The position numbers were made by a program, and so were the translations under genes. This document shows, piece by piece, positions 48,725 to 61,448 of a stretch of 64,000 nt of DNA. Source of the stretch: Monoplex corrugatus (taxonomy: Eukaryota; Mollusca; Gastropoda; Littorinimorpha; Ranellidae); NCBI GenBank assembly GCA_030674185.1, contig JAPXFY010000031.1, forward strand, positions 41,078,532 to 41,142,531, given 5' to 3'. Within the stretch, counting starts at the first letter, position 1, and each line of letters opens with the position of its first letter. The notes under the pieces are model-generated. The model saw only the letters and a list, made by a program, of their open reading frames with translations, was not told the origin of the DNA and did not search any database.

Positions 48725-48927
48725 AGTATCTTTTCAGCCGGTTAATGCCTCATACCCTCTGTCTGTATACACGCGCAGAACATCAAATATGCACGTTAAA
48801 GATCCCGAAAGTGAGGTCAGTGTACGGTGGCTTATAAACACATGAAAATACTCAGCATCCCCACCTGCCAAAGACGGAATATGGAGACTGTAGCAACATA
48901 CCATCTGCACAGTGTGGGCAAAACAAA
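48725..48927 (+). mobile_element. SINE-like repeat S2, body only
   Basis: GCACGTTAAAGATCCCGAAA, GTGGCTTATAAACACATG, and end GCACAGTGTGGGCAAAACAA, matching the copy at 23790-24125. Confidence 0.6.
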
Positions 48928-48982
48928 ATGCGCAGGAGAAAAAAATGTAGAAAAACAACTAATCAACCAACCAAAGTATTCA

Positions 48983-51900
48983 ATATTGTAGATTTATTCT
49001 TGTTTGATTGGGAACAAAGGACTAATTCAACTTATGCCATGACCGTTTTGCATATATCAGCTTATGCCATGACCGTTTTGCATATATCAAGTTATGCCAT
49101 GACCATTTTAATTATGTCAACTTATGCCATGACCATTTTAATTATGTCAACTTATGCCATGACCATTTTAATTATGTCAACTTATGCCATGACCGTTTTG
49201 CATATATCAACTTATGCCATGACCGTTTTGCATATATCAACTTATGCCATGACCGTTTTGCATATATCAGCTTATGCCATGAATATTTTAAATACATCAA
49301 CTTATGCCATGACCGTTTTGCATATATCAGCTTATGCCATGAATATTTTAAATACATCAACTTATGCCATGACCATTTTAATTATGTCAACTTATGCCAT
49401 GACCATTTTAATTATGTCAACTTATGCCATGACCATTTTAATTATGTCAACTTATGCCATGACCATTTTAATTATGTCAACTTATGCCATGACCATTTTA
49501 ATTATGTCAACTTATGCCATGACCATTTTAATTATGTCAACTTATGCCATGTCCATTTTAATTATGTCAACTTATGCCATGACCATTATAATTATGTCAA
49601 CTTATGCCATGACCATTTTAATTATGTCAACTTATGCCATGTCCATTTTAATTATGTCAACTTATGCCATGACCGTTTTGCATATATCAACTTATGCCAT
49701 GTCCATTTTAATTATGTCAACTTATGCCATGACCATTTTGAATATATCAACTTATGCCATGACCATTTTGAATATATCAACTTATGCCATGTCCATTCTG
49801 GATATATCATCTTATGCCATGATCATTTTTGATATGTCAACTTATGCCATGTCCATTCTGGATATATCATCTTATGCCATGATCATTTTTGATATGTCAA
49901 CTTATGCCATAACCATTTTGGATTCATCAACTTATGCCATGTCTATTTTGGATCTTATCTATCATATGCAGATTCCTTGTTTGATTGGGAACAAAGGCCT
50001 GTATCAACTTATGCCATGATCATTTTGGATCATACCTATCACATGAAGATTCTTGTTTGACTGGGAGCAAAGTCCTATATCAACTTATGTCATAACCATT
50101 TGGATCTTATCTATCACGTGAAGATTCTTGTTCGACTGGGAAGAAAGGCTTATATCAACTTACGTCATAATCATTTTGATCTTATCTTTTACATGGGGAC
50201 TCTTGGTTGGCTGGGAATCAAGGCCTATATCGACTTATGCCATAACCATTTTGGATCTTATCCATCACATGGATATTCTTTGTTGGATTGGGAACAAAGG
50301 CCTGTATCAACTTAGGCCATGGCCATTTTGGATATATCAAATTATGCCATGGCCTTTTTGGATCTTATCTATCATATGCATATTCTTGTTCGATTGGGAA
50401 CTAAAGCCCTATATCAACATATGCCATGACTATTTTGGATCTTATCTATCACATAGAAATTTTTTGTTTTCTTGGAACAAAGTCCTATATCAATTTATGC
50501 CATGACCATTTTGGATCTTATCTATCACATGGAGTTTTTGTTCTGTTGGGAATAAAGGCCTATATCAACTTATGCCATGATCATTTGGACCTTATCTATC
50601 ATATGGAGACTCTTTGTTTGATTAAGAACAAAGGCCTATATCAACTTAAGCCATGACCATTTGGATTTTATCTGTCGTATGGGAACTCTTGTTTGGCAGA
50701 GAACAAAGTCCTATATCAACTTATGCCATGGCCATTTTGGATCTTATCTATCACGTGGAGATTCTTGTTCGTTGGAAATAAAGACCTTTATCAACTTGTG
50801 CTATAACTATCTTGAATCTTATCTATCACATGGATATTCTTGTTCGATTGAAAAGAAGTGTATATCAGTTTATGCCATGACCATTTGGATCTGTCACATG
50901 GCAATTCTTGTTAGAGTGGGAACAAAACCCAATATCAACTTATGCCATGATCATTTGAATCTTATCTATCAGTGGAGATTCTTTTCTGTTTGGGAAAAAA
51001 GGGCTTTTATCAACTTATGCCAAGACCATTGGCACCCGTCAGAAACTTTCTCAGCTGCCTCCTCTTTCTCTCCCATTATGTAACACATCAGTCCCAATTT
51101 CTGATTCAGCTAAAAACCTTGGTGTCTGCATTGACTCTACCCTCTCCATGAACAACTTTGTTTCTCAAACTGCCAGATCTTGCTACTATCACCTCCATCG
51201 TATAAGCTTGATCAGGAAGTATCTCTCTGTGGAAACAACTGCAAAACTCGTTCTCTCCTTCATAATGTCTCGCATTGACTATTGCAATTCACTCCTGTCT
51301 GGTCTTCCTGCCTCCACCATTCACATCCTACAGCGCATTCAAAACAATGCTGCACGCCTTGTACTCAAAAAGAAAAAAGCTGACCACATATCTCCTCTCC
51401 TGGCACAACTTCACTGGCTCCCTGTATCAAAGCGCATACAGTACAAACTAGACACCATGTGCTACAAAAGCCTCAATAACGCAGCCCCCGATTACCTGTC
51501 AAGCCTACTTGAGATCTATGTTCCCTCACGTACCCTCCGCTCTGCCTCCGATCCTCTGACTTTTCGCTTTCCACGCACCAAGCTCAATACCTATGGTCCA
51601 CGAGCTTTCTCTGTTTCTGGTCCACTTTCCTGGAACAAACTTCCTCTCTCTGTCCGTCAGCAACCTACTTTTGTCTCCTTCAAGTCCGCTCTCAAAACTC
51701 ACCTTTTCTCCTCTGCATAAAATCCTGACCTCACTCATCCCCCCTCTGTAGCCTGTCTCCACTCGGAGGGGAATCACATTGTAATATATATTTGTATATA
51801 ATATGCTCTCTATAGTTTTCCATTGCTTTTATTCTTTTTCCCCATTTGTAGCTATGTGTGAGTGTGTGTATGCGTGTGTGTGTGCGCGTGCGTAAGTGTA

Positions 51901-52988
51901 TGTTCAGCGCTTAGATTTGATTTTTATCGAGATTTTGCGCTATATAAATATTGTAATTATTATTATTATTATTATTATTTTGGATCTTATCTATCGCATG
52001 GATATTCTTTGATTGATTGGGAACAAAGTCCTATATCAACTTAGGCCATGACCATTTTAGATCTTATCTGTCACATGGAGATTCTTGTTCTGTTGGGAAC
52101 AAAGGCCTCTATCAACTTATGCCATGATCATTTGGACCTTATCTATCATATGGAGACTCTTTGTTTGATTAGGAACAAAGTCCTACATCAACTTATGCCA
52201 TGACCATTTTGGATCTTATCTATCACGTGGAGATTCTTGTTCGTTGGAAGTAAAGATCTATATCAACTTGTGCCATAACTATCTTGAATCTTATCTATCA
52301 CATGAACATTTTAGTTCGATGGACAAAAAAAAAAAAAAAAAGAAGGAAAATGTCTTTATCAACTTATGCCATGATCATTTGGATCTGTCACGTGGCAATT
52401 CTTGTTCGATTGCAAACAAAAGCCAGTATCAGCTTATGTCATGATCATTTTGGATCTTATCTCTCGCGTGAAGATTCTTGTTCGACCAGGAACAAAGCTT
52501 ATATCAGCTTATGCCGTGATCATTTTGGATCTTATCTGTCACGTGGAGATTCTTGTTCCTTGGAAATAAAGACCTGTATCAACTTGTGCCATAACTATCT
52601 TGAATATTATCTAATCTTGTTCGATTGAAAAGAAAAAACCCTACCTACATCAGTTTATCCCATGCCCATTTGGATCTGTCATGTGGCAATTCTTGTTCGA
52701 TTGGGAACAAAACCCAATATCAACTTATGCCATGACCATTTTGGATCTTATCTATCATGTAAGGATTCTTCTTTGACTGGGAAGAAAGGCCTGTATCAGC
52801 TTTTGCTATGACTATTTTGGATCTTATCTATCACATGGATATTCTTGTTCGATTGAAAAAGAAGCCTACATCAACCTATGCCATGATCACTTGGATATTA
52901 TCTATCACGTGAAGATTTTTGTTCGACTTGGAACAAAGACCTATGTCAGCTTATGCTATGACTATTTTGGACCTTATCCTTCACATGG
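48983..52988 (+). repeat. Satellite with about 76-bp unit and nested 30-bp sub-array
   Basis: The long unit (CAACTTATGCCATGACCATT, then TTGGATCTTATCTATCACAT, GGAGATTCTTGTTCGATTGG, GAACAAAGGCCTATAT) recurs every 75-77 bp at 49965-51030 and 51983-52988. One partial unit stands at the left edge (48987-49023). Between them, 49024-49965 holds about 31 copies of a 30-bp unit (AACTTATGCCATGACCATTT plus 10 bp), which is the first part of the long unit. Because 30 is divisible by 3, one frame stays open for 363 codons (MSTYAMTILI repeats); this is not a gene. The array is interrupted by a LINE at 51031-51982. Confidence 0.92.
51031..51982 (+). mobile_element. LINE-D (L2/CR1-like) 3' end inserted in the satellite
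   Basis: An open frame from about 51033 to the stop 51718-51720 encodes the C-terminus of an L2/CR1-type reverse transcriptase: SAKNLGVCIDSTLSM, SRIDYCNSLLSGLP, RIQNNAARLVL, LLAQLHWLPVSKRIQYKLD, GPRAFSVSGPLSWNKLP and FKSALKTHLF. The 3' UTR ends GCGCTATATAAATATTGTAA followed by (TTA)n. The left border splits a satellite unit after GACCATT and the unit resumes with TTGGATCTTATC after the tail. The ORF segment has no stops, so the insertion looks recent, though it is 5'-truncated. Confidence 0.9.
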
Positions 52989-53110
52989 ACGGACTTCCAC
53001 AGTGGATGAAGACAGAGAGGGTGGGAGATGTATTTGCAGTGACTAATGATAGATTCGTATGGAGGGTCATGATCGCCAACGCCATGCGGGAGGACACACG
53101 ATGATGATGA
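52989..53110 (+). mobile_element. LINE-A copy A10 with 12-bp target duplication
   Basis: Only 122 bp, from ACGGACTTCCACAGTGG to a GACACACGATGATGATGA end. Flanked by TCCTTCACATGG (52977-52988) and TCCTTCACGTGG (53111-53122), a target-site duplication with one change. 53123-53437 contains no recognised feature. Confidence 0.88.
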
Positions 53111-53437
53111 TCCTTCACGTGGAATTTATTCCAAGTGTGAATTCGCCATATTGAGAAACTGAAACTGAAACTGTCTTGTATACCTGAAACAGACAGGGAA
53201 AGTGATAGGAAACGTTAAACTATAGGAACTGTTTTTGTGGCTTGGCATTCGTCACTGTATAATCATTTCAGTGTCAGTCTGATTGATTTCCGTGGAAAGT
53301 GGAGATGTCATGGAAAAGTGTCAGTGAACAGTGTCGCATTACGTGGAGCCACACCTTCCTCAGTCTGCCAGAAATTTTGTTCTGTTTTCTGTGTTAAACC
53401 TTCCCTAAAAATATGGAGAGTATTTTTATATCGACAG

Positions 53438-53525
<88 letters not shown>
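53438..53525 (+). repeat. (GA)n microsatellite
   Basis: About 42 GA units. Confidence 0.95.
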
Positions 53526-53529
<4 letters not shown>

Positions 53530-53775
53530 ATTTGATTTGATTCAATTTTACGTCAGCACCCACCTCAGGTGATATGGCCGACGGGGATAACCATCCCAGG
53601 AAAATGGGGGCAATGGGGGACTTATCTAATCCTATACTGACACCACCAGAACAACAATGATGCTAAGATGGGACAGTGAAAAGGCCAGATTTAATGTAGC
53701 GCATCCCGGGATTCGAACCCACAACCATTAGCATGTGAATCCGACGCTCAAACCAACTGAGCTGCAGAGGCCCGC
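53526..53775 (-). mobile_element. tRNA-derived SINE
   Basis: On the minus strand the head reads GCAGCTCAGTTGGTTTGAGC (A box) and GTGGGTTCGAATCCCGGGAT (B box), spaced as in a tRNA. A body of about 170 bp follows, ending in a (TCAAA)n tail (plus-strand TTTGATTTGATTTGATT at 53525-53541). It has GA tracts on both sides. The acceptor arm does not pair, so it is not a tRNA gene. Confidence 0.75.
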
Positions 53776-53966
53776 GAGAGAGAGAGAGAGAGAGAGAGAG
53801 AGGCAGAGACACAGACACAGACACAGACAGACATGCAGATAGACAGATAGACAGACAGACAGAGATAGAGAAAAAGAGACAGAGACAAAGAGAGACATAG
53901 AGAGAGAGGGAGACAGAGAGGGAGAAAGAGACAGCGAGCGAACGAGAGAGACACACAGACAGACAG

Positions 53967-54001
<35 letters not shown>

Positions 54002-54015
54002 GGCTGACAGACAGA
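53776..54015 (+). repeat. GA and GACA microsatellite
   Basis: (GA)n, then GACA/GATA tetranucleotides. Confidence 0.92.
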
Positions 54016-54119
54016 TGATTTATGCATTTGGGTCCTTATGAATGGATGTACACCAAAGAATCTGAGCCGGGCCATGTGAAAGGTCTGTGCCTCCTCTACA
54101 GTAACAGTTTCATAGGCAG

Positions 54120-54232
<113 letters not shown>

Positions 54233-54554
54233 CAAAAAGCAAAGAAAGAAACAAACAAAAAACAAAACAAAACAAAAAGTCAACAAAAACAAAAACAGAA
54301 AAAACAACAAAAACAAACAGACAAACAAACAAAAACCGGCAGAATCCCATTTCATAGAAAAACTTGGAACACGAAAGCCATATGGTCTGAATGACAAACC
54401 ATAACATAACGGTTTCTACTACAGGACACAGTAGGCTACGATTATTGTGTTTACAGTTGTTTTTCTCCCTGCGTATATCCGCATGTTTGTATTTCTAGAT
54501 ACACACATAACTGCTAGTTATATGCATACATGTATCCCTCTCTGTGTGTACGAT

Positions 54555-54805
54555 TTTCAACTGCCGTAGGATCTTTAGCGTGCGCAAACCAGAAGGCACA
54601 CGGGCCTGTCTCGTTTCTCGTCCCCTTCCGAAGGACTAGACGTTCAGTTCGATTTTCGGGTCAAACTGAGGAGAAAAGCAGAGGCCCTAACAGGGAAACG
54701 AACCCTGGTATCTCGTGTTTAGTCATCAGCAGGCGAACGTCTGTACCATTCTGCCACTCCTCTCTTTGGTGGAGCGTATATGGAATTGCCTGAGTGCGAT
54801 GACTC
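54555..54805 (-). mobile_element. tRNA-derived SINE
   Basis: Minus strand: GAGTGGCAGAATGGTACAGA (A box) and CCAGGGTTCGTTTCCCTG (B box), then a body containing TTTTCTCCTCAGTTTGACCC and GCGCACGCTAAAGATC at the end. S1-like sequence adjoins at 54770-54805. No tRNA fold outside the head. Confidence 0.68.
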
Positions 54806-54904
54806 CACCTAGAGTTAACTCCCAAAAGCAGCAACATTATCTGCGTGCCAGTCTGTCTGTGTATGTCTCCGGTCTGACTGAAAAAGTCGCTCGCTGCCAT
54901 GCAC

Positions 54905-55234
54905 AGATGGTGGTGGTGATGGTTGGTGATGGTGGTGGTGGTTGTGGTGGTGATGGTGGTGGTGGTGGTGGTGATGTGTGTGTGTATATAGGTATGTGTA
55001 TGTGTGTGTGTGTGTGTATGTCTTGTGTTGTGTGCGTGTATGTGTGTGTGTGTATGTGTGTTGTGTGTTGGGGTGGTGTGTGTGGTGTGTGTTTTTGTGT
55101 GTGCGTGTGTGTGTCTGTGTTGTCTTGTGTGTGTGTTGTGTGTGTGTGTGTGTGTGTGTGTGTTGTTGTGTGGTGTGTGTGTTTGTGTGTGTGTGTGTGT
55201 GGTGTGTGTGTGTGTGTGATGTGTGTGTGTATGT

Positions 55235-55295
<61 letters not shown>

Positions 55296-55302
55296 TGTGT
55301 GT
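54905..55302 (+). repeat. (GGT)n and (GT)n microsatellite
   Basis: TGG/GAT triplets to 54975, then GT with many single-base interruptions. Frames on both strands are artefacts. 55303-55645 has no recognised feature. Confidence 0.92.
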
Positions 55303-55648
55303 AGTAGGTAGAGGACAATTCGACGTGTACGGTAGTAGAAAGGGGGCGTGTTTGTAATTCGGAGATGTCCCCAAAATACACAAAATTAAAATTGGCTCAA
55401 AATCACAAAATAAGCTAAATAATACCGTTTCGTATAAAATATAAATTACGTAATTTTATTAAAAAAAAAAAAAGTCCCCTAATTATTACATATTTTGCTT
55501 GTAGTAATTTGGGGACGACCCTTAATTACTACATCCCACTGACCCTGTTCTCACACAGACTGAGTCACACAGCTTTTCAGTCTTAGTCGGTTTAAAAGCG
55601 TGTCTTTGCCTTCTTTACTGTCTGAGGTTGATCTATTGTTTTCTTACA

Positions 55649-55682
55649 ACACACACACACACACACACACACAATATATTAT

Positions 55683-55779
<97 letters not shown>
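55649..55779 (+). repeat. (CA)n to (GT)n palindromic microsatellite
   Basis: (CA)12 or so, then AATATATTATATT, then (GT)n, so the two halves can pair. GT continues to the MITE at 55778. Confidence 0.88.
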
Positions 55780-55780
<1 letters not shown>

Positions 55781-56377
55781 CCTCCCACCACGAAATCAGT
55801 CTTAACTCGCAGTCAATCGAACAGTACTAGGAGCTTAAAAGGTGACTGAGGGTCTATCTGGGGTGTTTTGACTTTTTCTCAAAATTGATTTCTGTAGACT
55901 ATAATCTATCCCCCACAGAATATTTTTTTTGAAAAAATATTATTAATCAATTCAAATAGGTATTTTAATGCACTGATCGCAGCAGAAAGAACACAATTTC
56001 CTACCAAAAGTACCTATTTTTGTCTCTTATTATGAACCGTAACGTGCATAGTACCTGCACATGTAATATGCTGATGGAAAGCTCTTTGGTGCGCCTTTCA
56101 GATAATGACAACGAAAATTAGAAACACACTGGGTCAAAGCCACCAAATAAAGAAATTTGAAGGAAAATGTTTAGGAGAGCACACAAAAACTTTAGAGGCC
56201 GTTTGCTCAAAATGGCCGTCATACAACTTAATGACTTTAAACATACATAACTTCTACATTTTTTTTAGTACAAGCTTTATTCAAGTACCAAAATAATCAG
56301 CAGAACGTACACTGTCCAGTGATATGTATATCACAAAATGCCAGATTAAGACTGATTTCGTGGTGGCAGGTCACATT
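55778..56377. mobile_element. MITE M2, copy 2, inside a (GT)n tract
   Basis: Matches copy 1 (8925-9537) along its whole length with short indels. Ends TGACCTCCCACCACGAAATC and GATTTCGTGGTGGCAGGTCA. GT repeat lies directly on both sides (to 55779 and from 56378), so it apparently inserted into the microsatellite. Confidence 0.8.
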
Positions 56378-56379
56378 AT

Positions 56380-56396
56380 GTGTGTGTGTGTGTGTG

Positions 56397-56441
<45 letters not shown>

Positions 56442-57435
56442 GCAGCAGACAGACAGACGGACGGACAGACAGACGGACGAGCGTACAGCGAGAGAGACAG
56501 ACAGACAGACAGATAAACAGACGGACGGACGGACAGAAAGAGACAGACAGACGGACGGTCGGATGGACACAGAGAGAGAAAGAGAGACAGACAGACAGAG
56601 GCAGGAGAGAGAGAGAAGACAGACAGACAGACAGACAGACAGAAAGACACACACAGACAGAGACAGACGGAGCCAGACGGACAGAGAGAGACAGACAGAC
56701 AAACAATCAGAGAGACCAAGAGACTGAGAGAAGGCAAATTAGACGATATTTAAGACAGACAGACAGGCAGGCAGACAGAGACAGACAAACAGACAGAGAC
56801 AGAAGACAAACAGAGACAGACAAACAAACAGACAGACAGATAGAGACAGACAGACAGGCAGAGAGAGAGAGAGAGAGAGAGAGCAAATTAGACGATATTT
56901 AAGACAGATAGACAGACAGGCAACAGACAGACAGAGAAACAGACAGAGACCGACAAACAGAGAGAGAGACAGACAGACAGACAGAGACAGAGACAGAGAC
57001 AGAGAGGAGCCAAATCAGACGATATTTAAGACAGATAGACAGGCAGGCAGACAGAGACAGACAGACAGAGACAAACACAGAGAGAGACAAACAGAACAAA
57101 CAAACAGACAGAGACAGACAGACACGCAGAGAGAGAGAGAGACAAGAGAGAGACAGAGAGAGAGAGAGAGGGGGGGCAAATTAGACGATATTTAAGACAG
57201 ATAGACAGACAGGCTGGTAGACAGAGACAGACAGACATAGACCGACCAGAGAGAGAAAGAGAGAGAGAGAGAGGGGGGGGGGGCAAATTAGACGATATTT
57301 AAGACAGATAGACAGACAGGCTGGTAGACAGAGACAGACAAACAGACAAAGACCGACAAACAGAGAGAGAGAGGACACAGAGAGAGAGAGAGAGAGAGAC
57401 AGAGAGACAGAGACAGAAGAGACAGAGAGCGAAGC
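56380..57435 (+). repeat. GA/GACA field with six copies of a 37-bp spacer
   Basis: Between variable GACA and GA tracts the block AAATTAGACGATATTTAAGA plus CAGATAGACAGACAGG recurs at about 56736, 56884, 57010, 57178, 57287 and 57434 (the last partial). Spacing varies from 109 to 168 bp with the microsatellite length. Cys/Leu/Ser-rich frames here are artefacts. Confidence 0.88.
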
Positions 57436-57639
57436 CAAATCAGACGATATTTAAAGCGGGCTGACTGGCTGATACCGCCGTTGTTTCGCTCACATTGTTC
57501 AACTGGAGTGGGTCGTTCGGTGGTTCCTGACTTTAAGACAGTTCCAGCACACCATTCTGTCTTTTCGTCTGCTGGCTGAGTGCCCGTCGTTGCTGAATAC
57601 AGTACAGAGTCGTGAGTAATGCGAGTACTTTTTCTATGT

Positions 57640-57896
57640 CCTCTATTTTATTAACTGTTATTGCTGTTATTGTTGTTGTTGTTATTGTTTTGTTATTGTT
57701 ATTGTTTACTTTGTTGTTTGTTTTGTTTTATCGTGTTTGTTATTGTTTTTATACTATCAATTTTATATTATATTATTATTTGTTTTATGATTATTTCATC
57801 ATCATCATCGTCATCGTCGTCATCTCGTCATCACATCACAATTAAATTATCAATTATTAGATCATAGTATTGTTATTATTATTATTATTATTATTA
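57640..57896 (+). repeat. TTG/TTA/CAT-rich simple sequence
   Basis: (TTG)n, TTAT and CATCGT stretches, then (TTA)n at 57868-57897. No gene. Confidence 0.75.
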
Positions 57897-60800
57897 TTGC
57901 TGTTTAAAACCCAGCCGACTGCGCATAGCCATACCAGCGCTAGAACAATCTAAAAGAAGTACGTCATATTTCACTTGAGGAAAACACAAACACACAAAAA
58001 GACAATTAATTTTACGTATCATTGCGTTGACCACTCCCGTCCAATTCATCACCAGGGGTTTAAAAAACAAACCTAAATATAATGTGAAACATGACTAAGG
58101 ACATAAAAACATGTATAAAAAACAAACCTAAATAAATGTAAACATGACTAAGGACACTAAAAACATGTATAAAAAACAAACCTAAATAAATGTAAACATG
58201 ACTAAGGACACTAAAAACATGTATAAAAAACAAACCTAAATAAATGTAAACATGACTAAGGACACTAAAAACATGTATAAAAAACAAACCTAAATAAATG
58301 TAAACATGACTAAGGACACTAAAAACATGTATAAAAAACAAACCTAAATACAAATGTAAACATGACTAAGGACACTAAAAACATGTATAAAAAACAAACC
58401 TAAATACAATGTAAACATGACTAAGGACACTAAAAACATGTATAAAAAACAAACCTAAATACAATGTAAACATGACTAAGGACACTAAAAACATGTATAA
58501 AAAACAAACCTAAATACAAATGTAAACATGACTAAGGACACTAAAAACATGTATAAAAAACAAACCTAAATACAAATGTAAACATGACTAAGGACACTAA
58601 AAACATGTATAAAAAACAAACCTAAATACAAATGTAAACATGACTAAGGACACTAAAAACATGTATAAAAAACAAACCTAAATACAAATGTAAACATGAC
58701 TAAGGACACTAAAAACATGTATAAAAAACAAACTTAAATACAAATGTAAACATGACTAAGGACACTAAAAACATGTATAAAAAACAAACTTAAATATAAT
58801 GTAAACATGACTAAGGACACTAAAAACATGTATAAAAAACAAACCTAAATACAAATGTAAACATGACTAAGGACACTAAAAACATGTATAAAAAACAAAC
58901 CTAAATATAATGTAAACATGACTAAGGACACTAAAAACATGTATAAAAAACAAACTTAAATACAAATGTAAACATGACTAAGGACACTAAAAACATGTAT
59001 AAAAAACAAACTAAATATAATGTAAACATGACTAAGGACACTAAAAACATGTATAAAAAACAAACTTAAATAAATGTAAACATGACTAAGGACACTAAAA
59101 ACATGTATAAAAAAACAAACTTAAATATAATGTAAACATGACTAAGGACACTAAAAACATGTATAAAAAACAAACTTAAATACAATGTAAACATGACTAA
59201 GGACACTAAAAACATGTATAAAAAACAAACTTAAATATAATGTAAACATGACTAAGGACACTAAAAACATGTATAAAAAACAAACTTAAATACAATGTAA
59301 ACATGACTAAGGACACTAAAAACATGTATAAAAAACAAACCTAAATACAAATGTAAACATGACTAAGGACACTAAAAACATGTATAAAAAACAAACTTAA
59401 ATATAATGTAAACATGACTAAGGACACTAAAAACATGTATAAAAAAACAAACCTAAATAAATGTAAACATGACTAAGGACACTAAAAACATGTATAAAAA
59501 ACAAACTTAAATAATAATGTAAACATGACTAAGGACACTAAAAACATGTATAAAAAACAAACTTAAATATAATGTAAACATGACTAAGGACACTAAAAAC
59601 ATGTATAAAAAACAAACTTAAATATAATGTAAACATGACTAAGGACACTAAAAACATGTATAAAAAACAAACTTAAATATAATGTAAACATGACTAAGGA
59701 CACTAAAAACATGTATAAAAAACAAACTTAAATACAAATGTAAACATGACTAAGGACACTAAAAACATGTATAAAAAACAAACTTAAATATAAATGTAAA
59801 CATGACTAAGGACACTAAAAACATGTATAAAAAACAAACCTAAATACAAATGTAAACATGACTAAGGACACTAAAAACATGTATAAAAAACAAACTTAAA
59901 TATAATGTAAACATGACTAAGGACACTAAAAACATGTATAAAAAACAAACTTAAATATAATGTAAACATGACTAAGGACACTAAAAACATGTATAAAAAA
60001 CAAACTTAAATATAATGTAAACATGACTAAGGACACTAAAAACATGTATAAAAAACAAACTTAAATATAATGTAAACATGACTAAGGACACTAAAAAACA
60101 TGTATAAAAAACAAACTAAATACAAATGTAAACATGACTAAGGACACTAAAAACATGTATAAAAAACAAACTTAAATACAAATGTAAACATGACTAAGGA
60201 CACTAAAAACATGTATAAAAAACAACAAACCTTAAAACAAATGTAAACATGACTAAGGACACTAAAAACATGTATAAAAACAAACCTAAATACAAATGTA
60301 AACATGACTAAGGACACTAAAAACATGTATAAAAAAACAAACTTAAATACAAATGTAAACATGACTAAGGACACTAAAAACATGTATAAAAAAACAAACT
60401 TAAATACAAATGTAAACATGACTAAGGACACTAAAAACATGTATAAAAAACAAACTTAAATACAAATGTAAACATGACTAAGGACACTAAAAACATGTAT
60501 AAAAAACACGGGCCTAAATTATCTAAAATCGCTTTTGCACATCACATTTCCTTAAGAGTCAAAAATGAACTTAATACATATAGGCCTACCCTACCCAATT
60601 ACCACTGTTACTGTTATTTTTGTTTTAAGTCCAGCCGACTGCGTAGTCATATCATGGGTACAACCGTTTCAAAACATACAAAATTCTTGAACAGAAATTT
60701 ATTTTTTCAAAATAAAGAAAAGAAAATTAACTGCACATATCTATACATTCGCGCACATAAATTAAGGAGATGCCGCTGGCGTTGACCACTCCGCACAATT

Positions 60801-61380
60801 TAATGCACCGGGTATTTAAAAAAACATATCTGAATACAAATTTAAACATAACTAAGGACACTAAAACATATATAAAAACGGGCCTAAGTTACCTAAAATT
60901 GCTTCCGCATGTCTCATTTCCCTAGAGCCAAAAATGCACGTAACCATGTACCCAATTATCAATCCTAAGAGAAAGTACTAAGACTTTATCGAACACATAC
61001 ATTGAATGGACCAGCAAGGCAGAAAACGATAGGAAGAAATGACAGAAAGTAAAAGAGGAAGAAATAAACAAAGAGAATAACAGAAAAGGGGAAATTTCTA
61101 GCACAGAATTTCTAGAAGGTAGGGACACTATTTATACTGAAAGAGCCCCCGGCATCCCCACGGGGGTACCCAATTATCAATCCTAAGAGAAAGTATGTGA
61201 AGCTTAATAGAACACATACAGGTGAATGGACCAGGAAGGCAGAAAACGATAGGAAGAAATGACAGAAGGCAAAGGAACAAGGCAGAAACAAAGTGAGTGA
61301 CAGAAAAAAAGGAAATTTCCAGCACAGAATTTCCAGAGGGTGGAGATACTATTTATGAGAGAGGCCCCGGTATCCTCATG
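57897..61380 (+). repeat. Tandem R1 copies with a 55-bp minisatellite
   Basis: Copy one runs from TTTAAAACCCAGCCGACTGC (57902) through the minisatellite to CCTACCCAATTAC at 60603. Copy two starts with CACTGTTACTGTTATTTTTG (60603) and ends CGGCATCCCCACGGGGG near 61166. A third partial copy repeats from TACCCAATTATCAATCCTAA to GGTATCCTCATGG (61166-61380). All three are in the same orientation. Confidence 0.82.
58070..60512 (+). repeat. 55-bp minisatellite expanded from R1
   Basis: About 44 units of CATGACTAAGGACACTAAAA followed by ACATGTATAAAAAACAAACY and TAAATAYAAATGTAAA (54-57 bp). The same sequence is single copy in other R1 elements (for example TAAGGACACTAAAACATATA at about 60852). Variants CCTAAATAAA, CCTAAATACAAA and CTTAAATATAA cluster along the array. 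Confidence 0.93.
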
Positions 61381-61448
61381 GTGGTTTGTGTGTTAATTAA
61401 TTAAACAATCAGAAACTTGCCAATCAAAGGTGATTTCATTACCAGTCG

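Noticed and set aside
48928..50019. 363-residue frame with a 10-residue repeat (STYAMTILIM)
   Set aside because: The unit is 30 bp, so an open frame stays open by arithmetic; the array continues with a different unit and the other strand is open too.
53700..53775. tRNA gene on the minus strand
   Set aside because: A and B boxes are good, but the acceptor stem does not pair and a SINE body with a (TCAAA)n tail follows.
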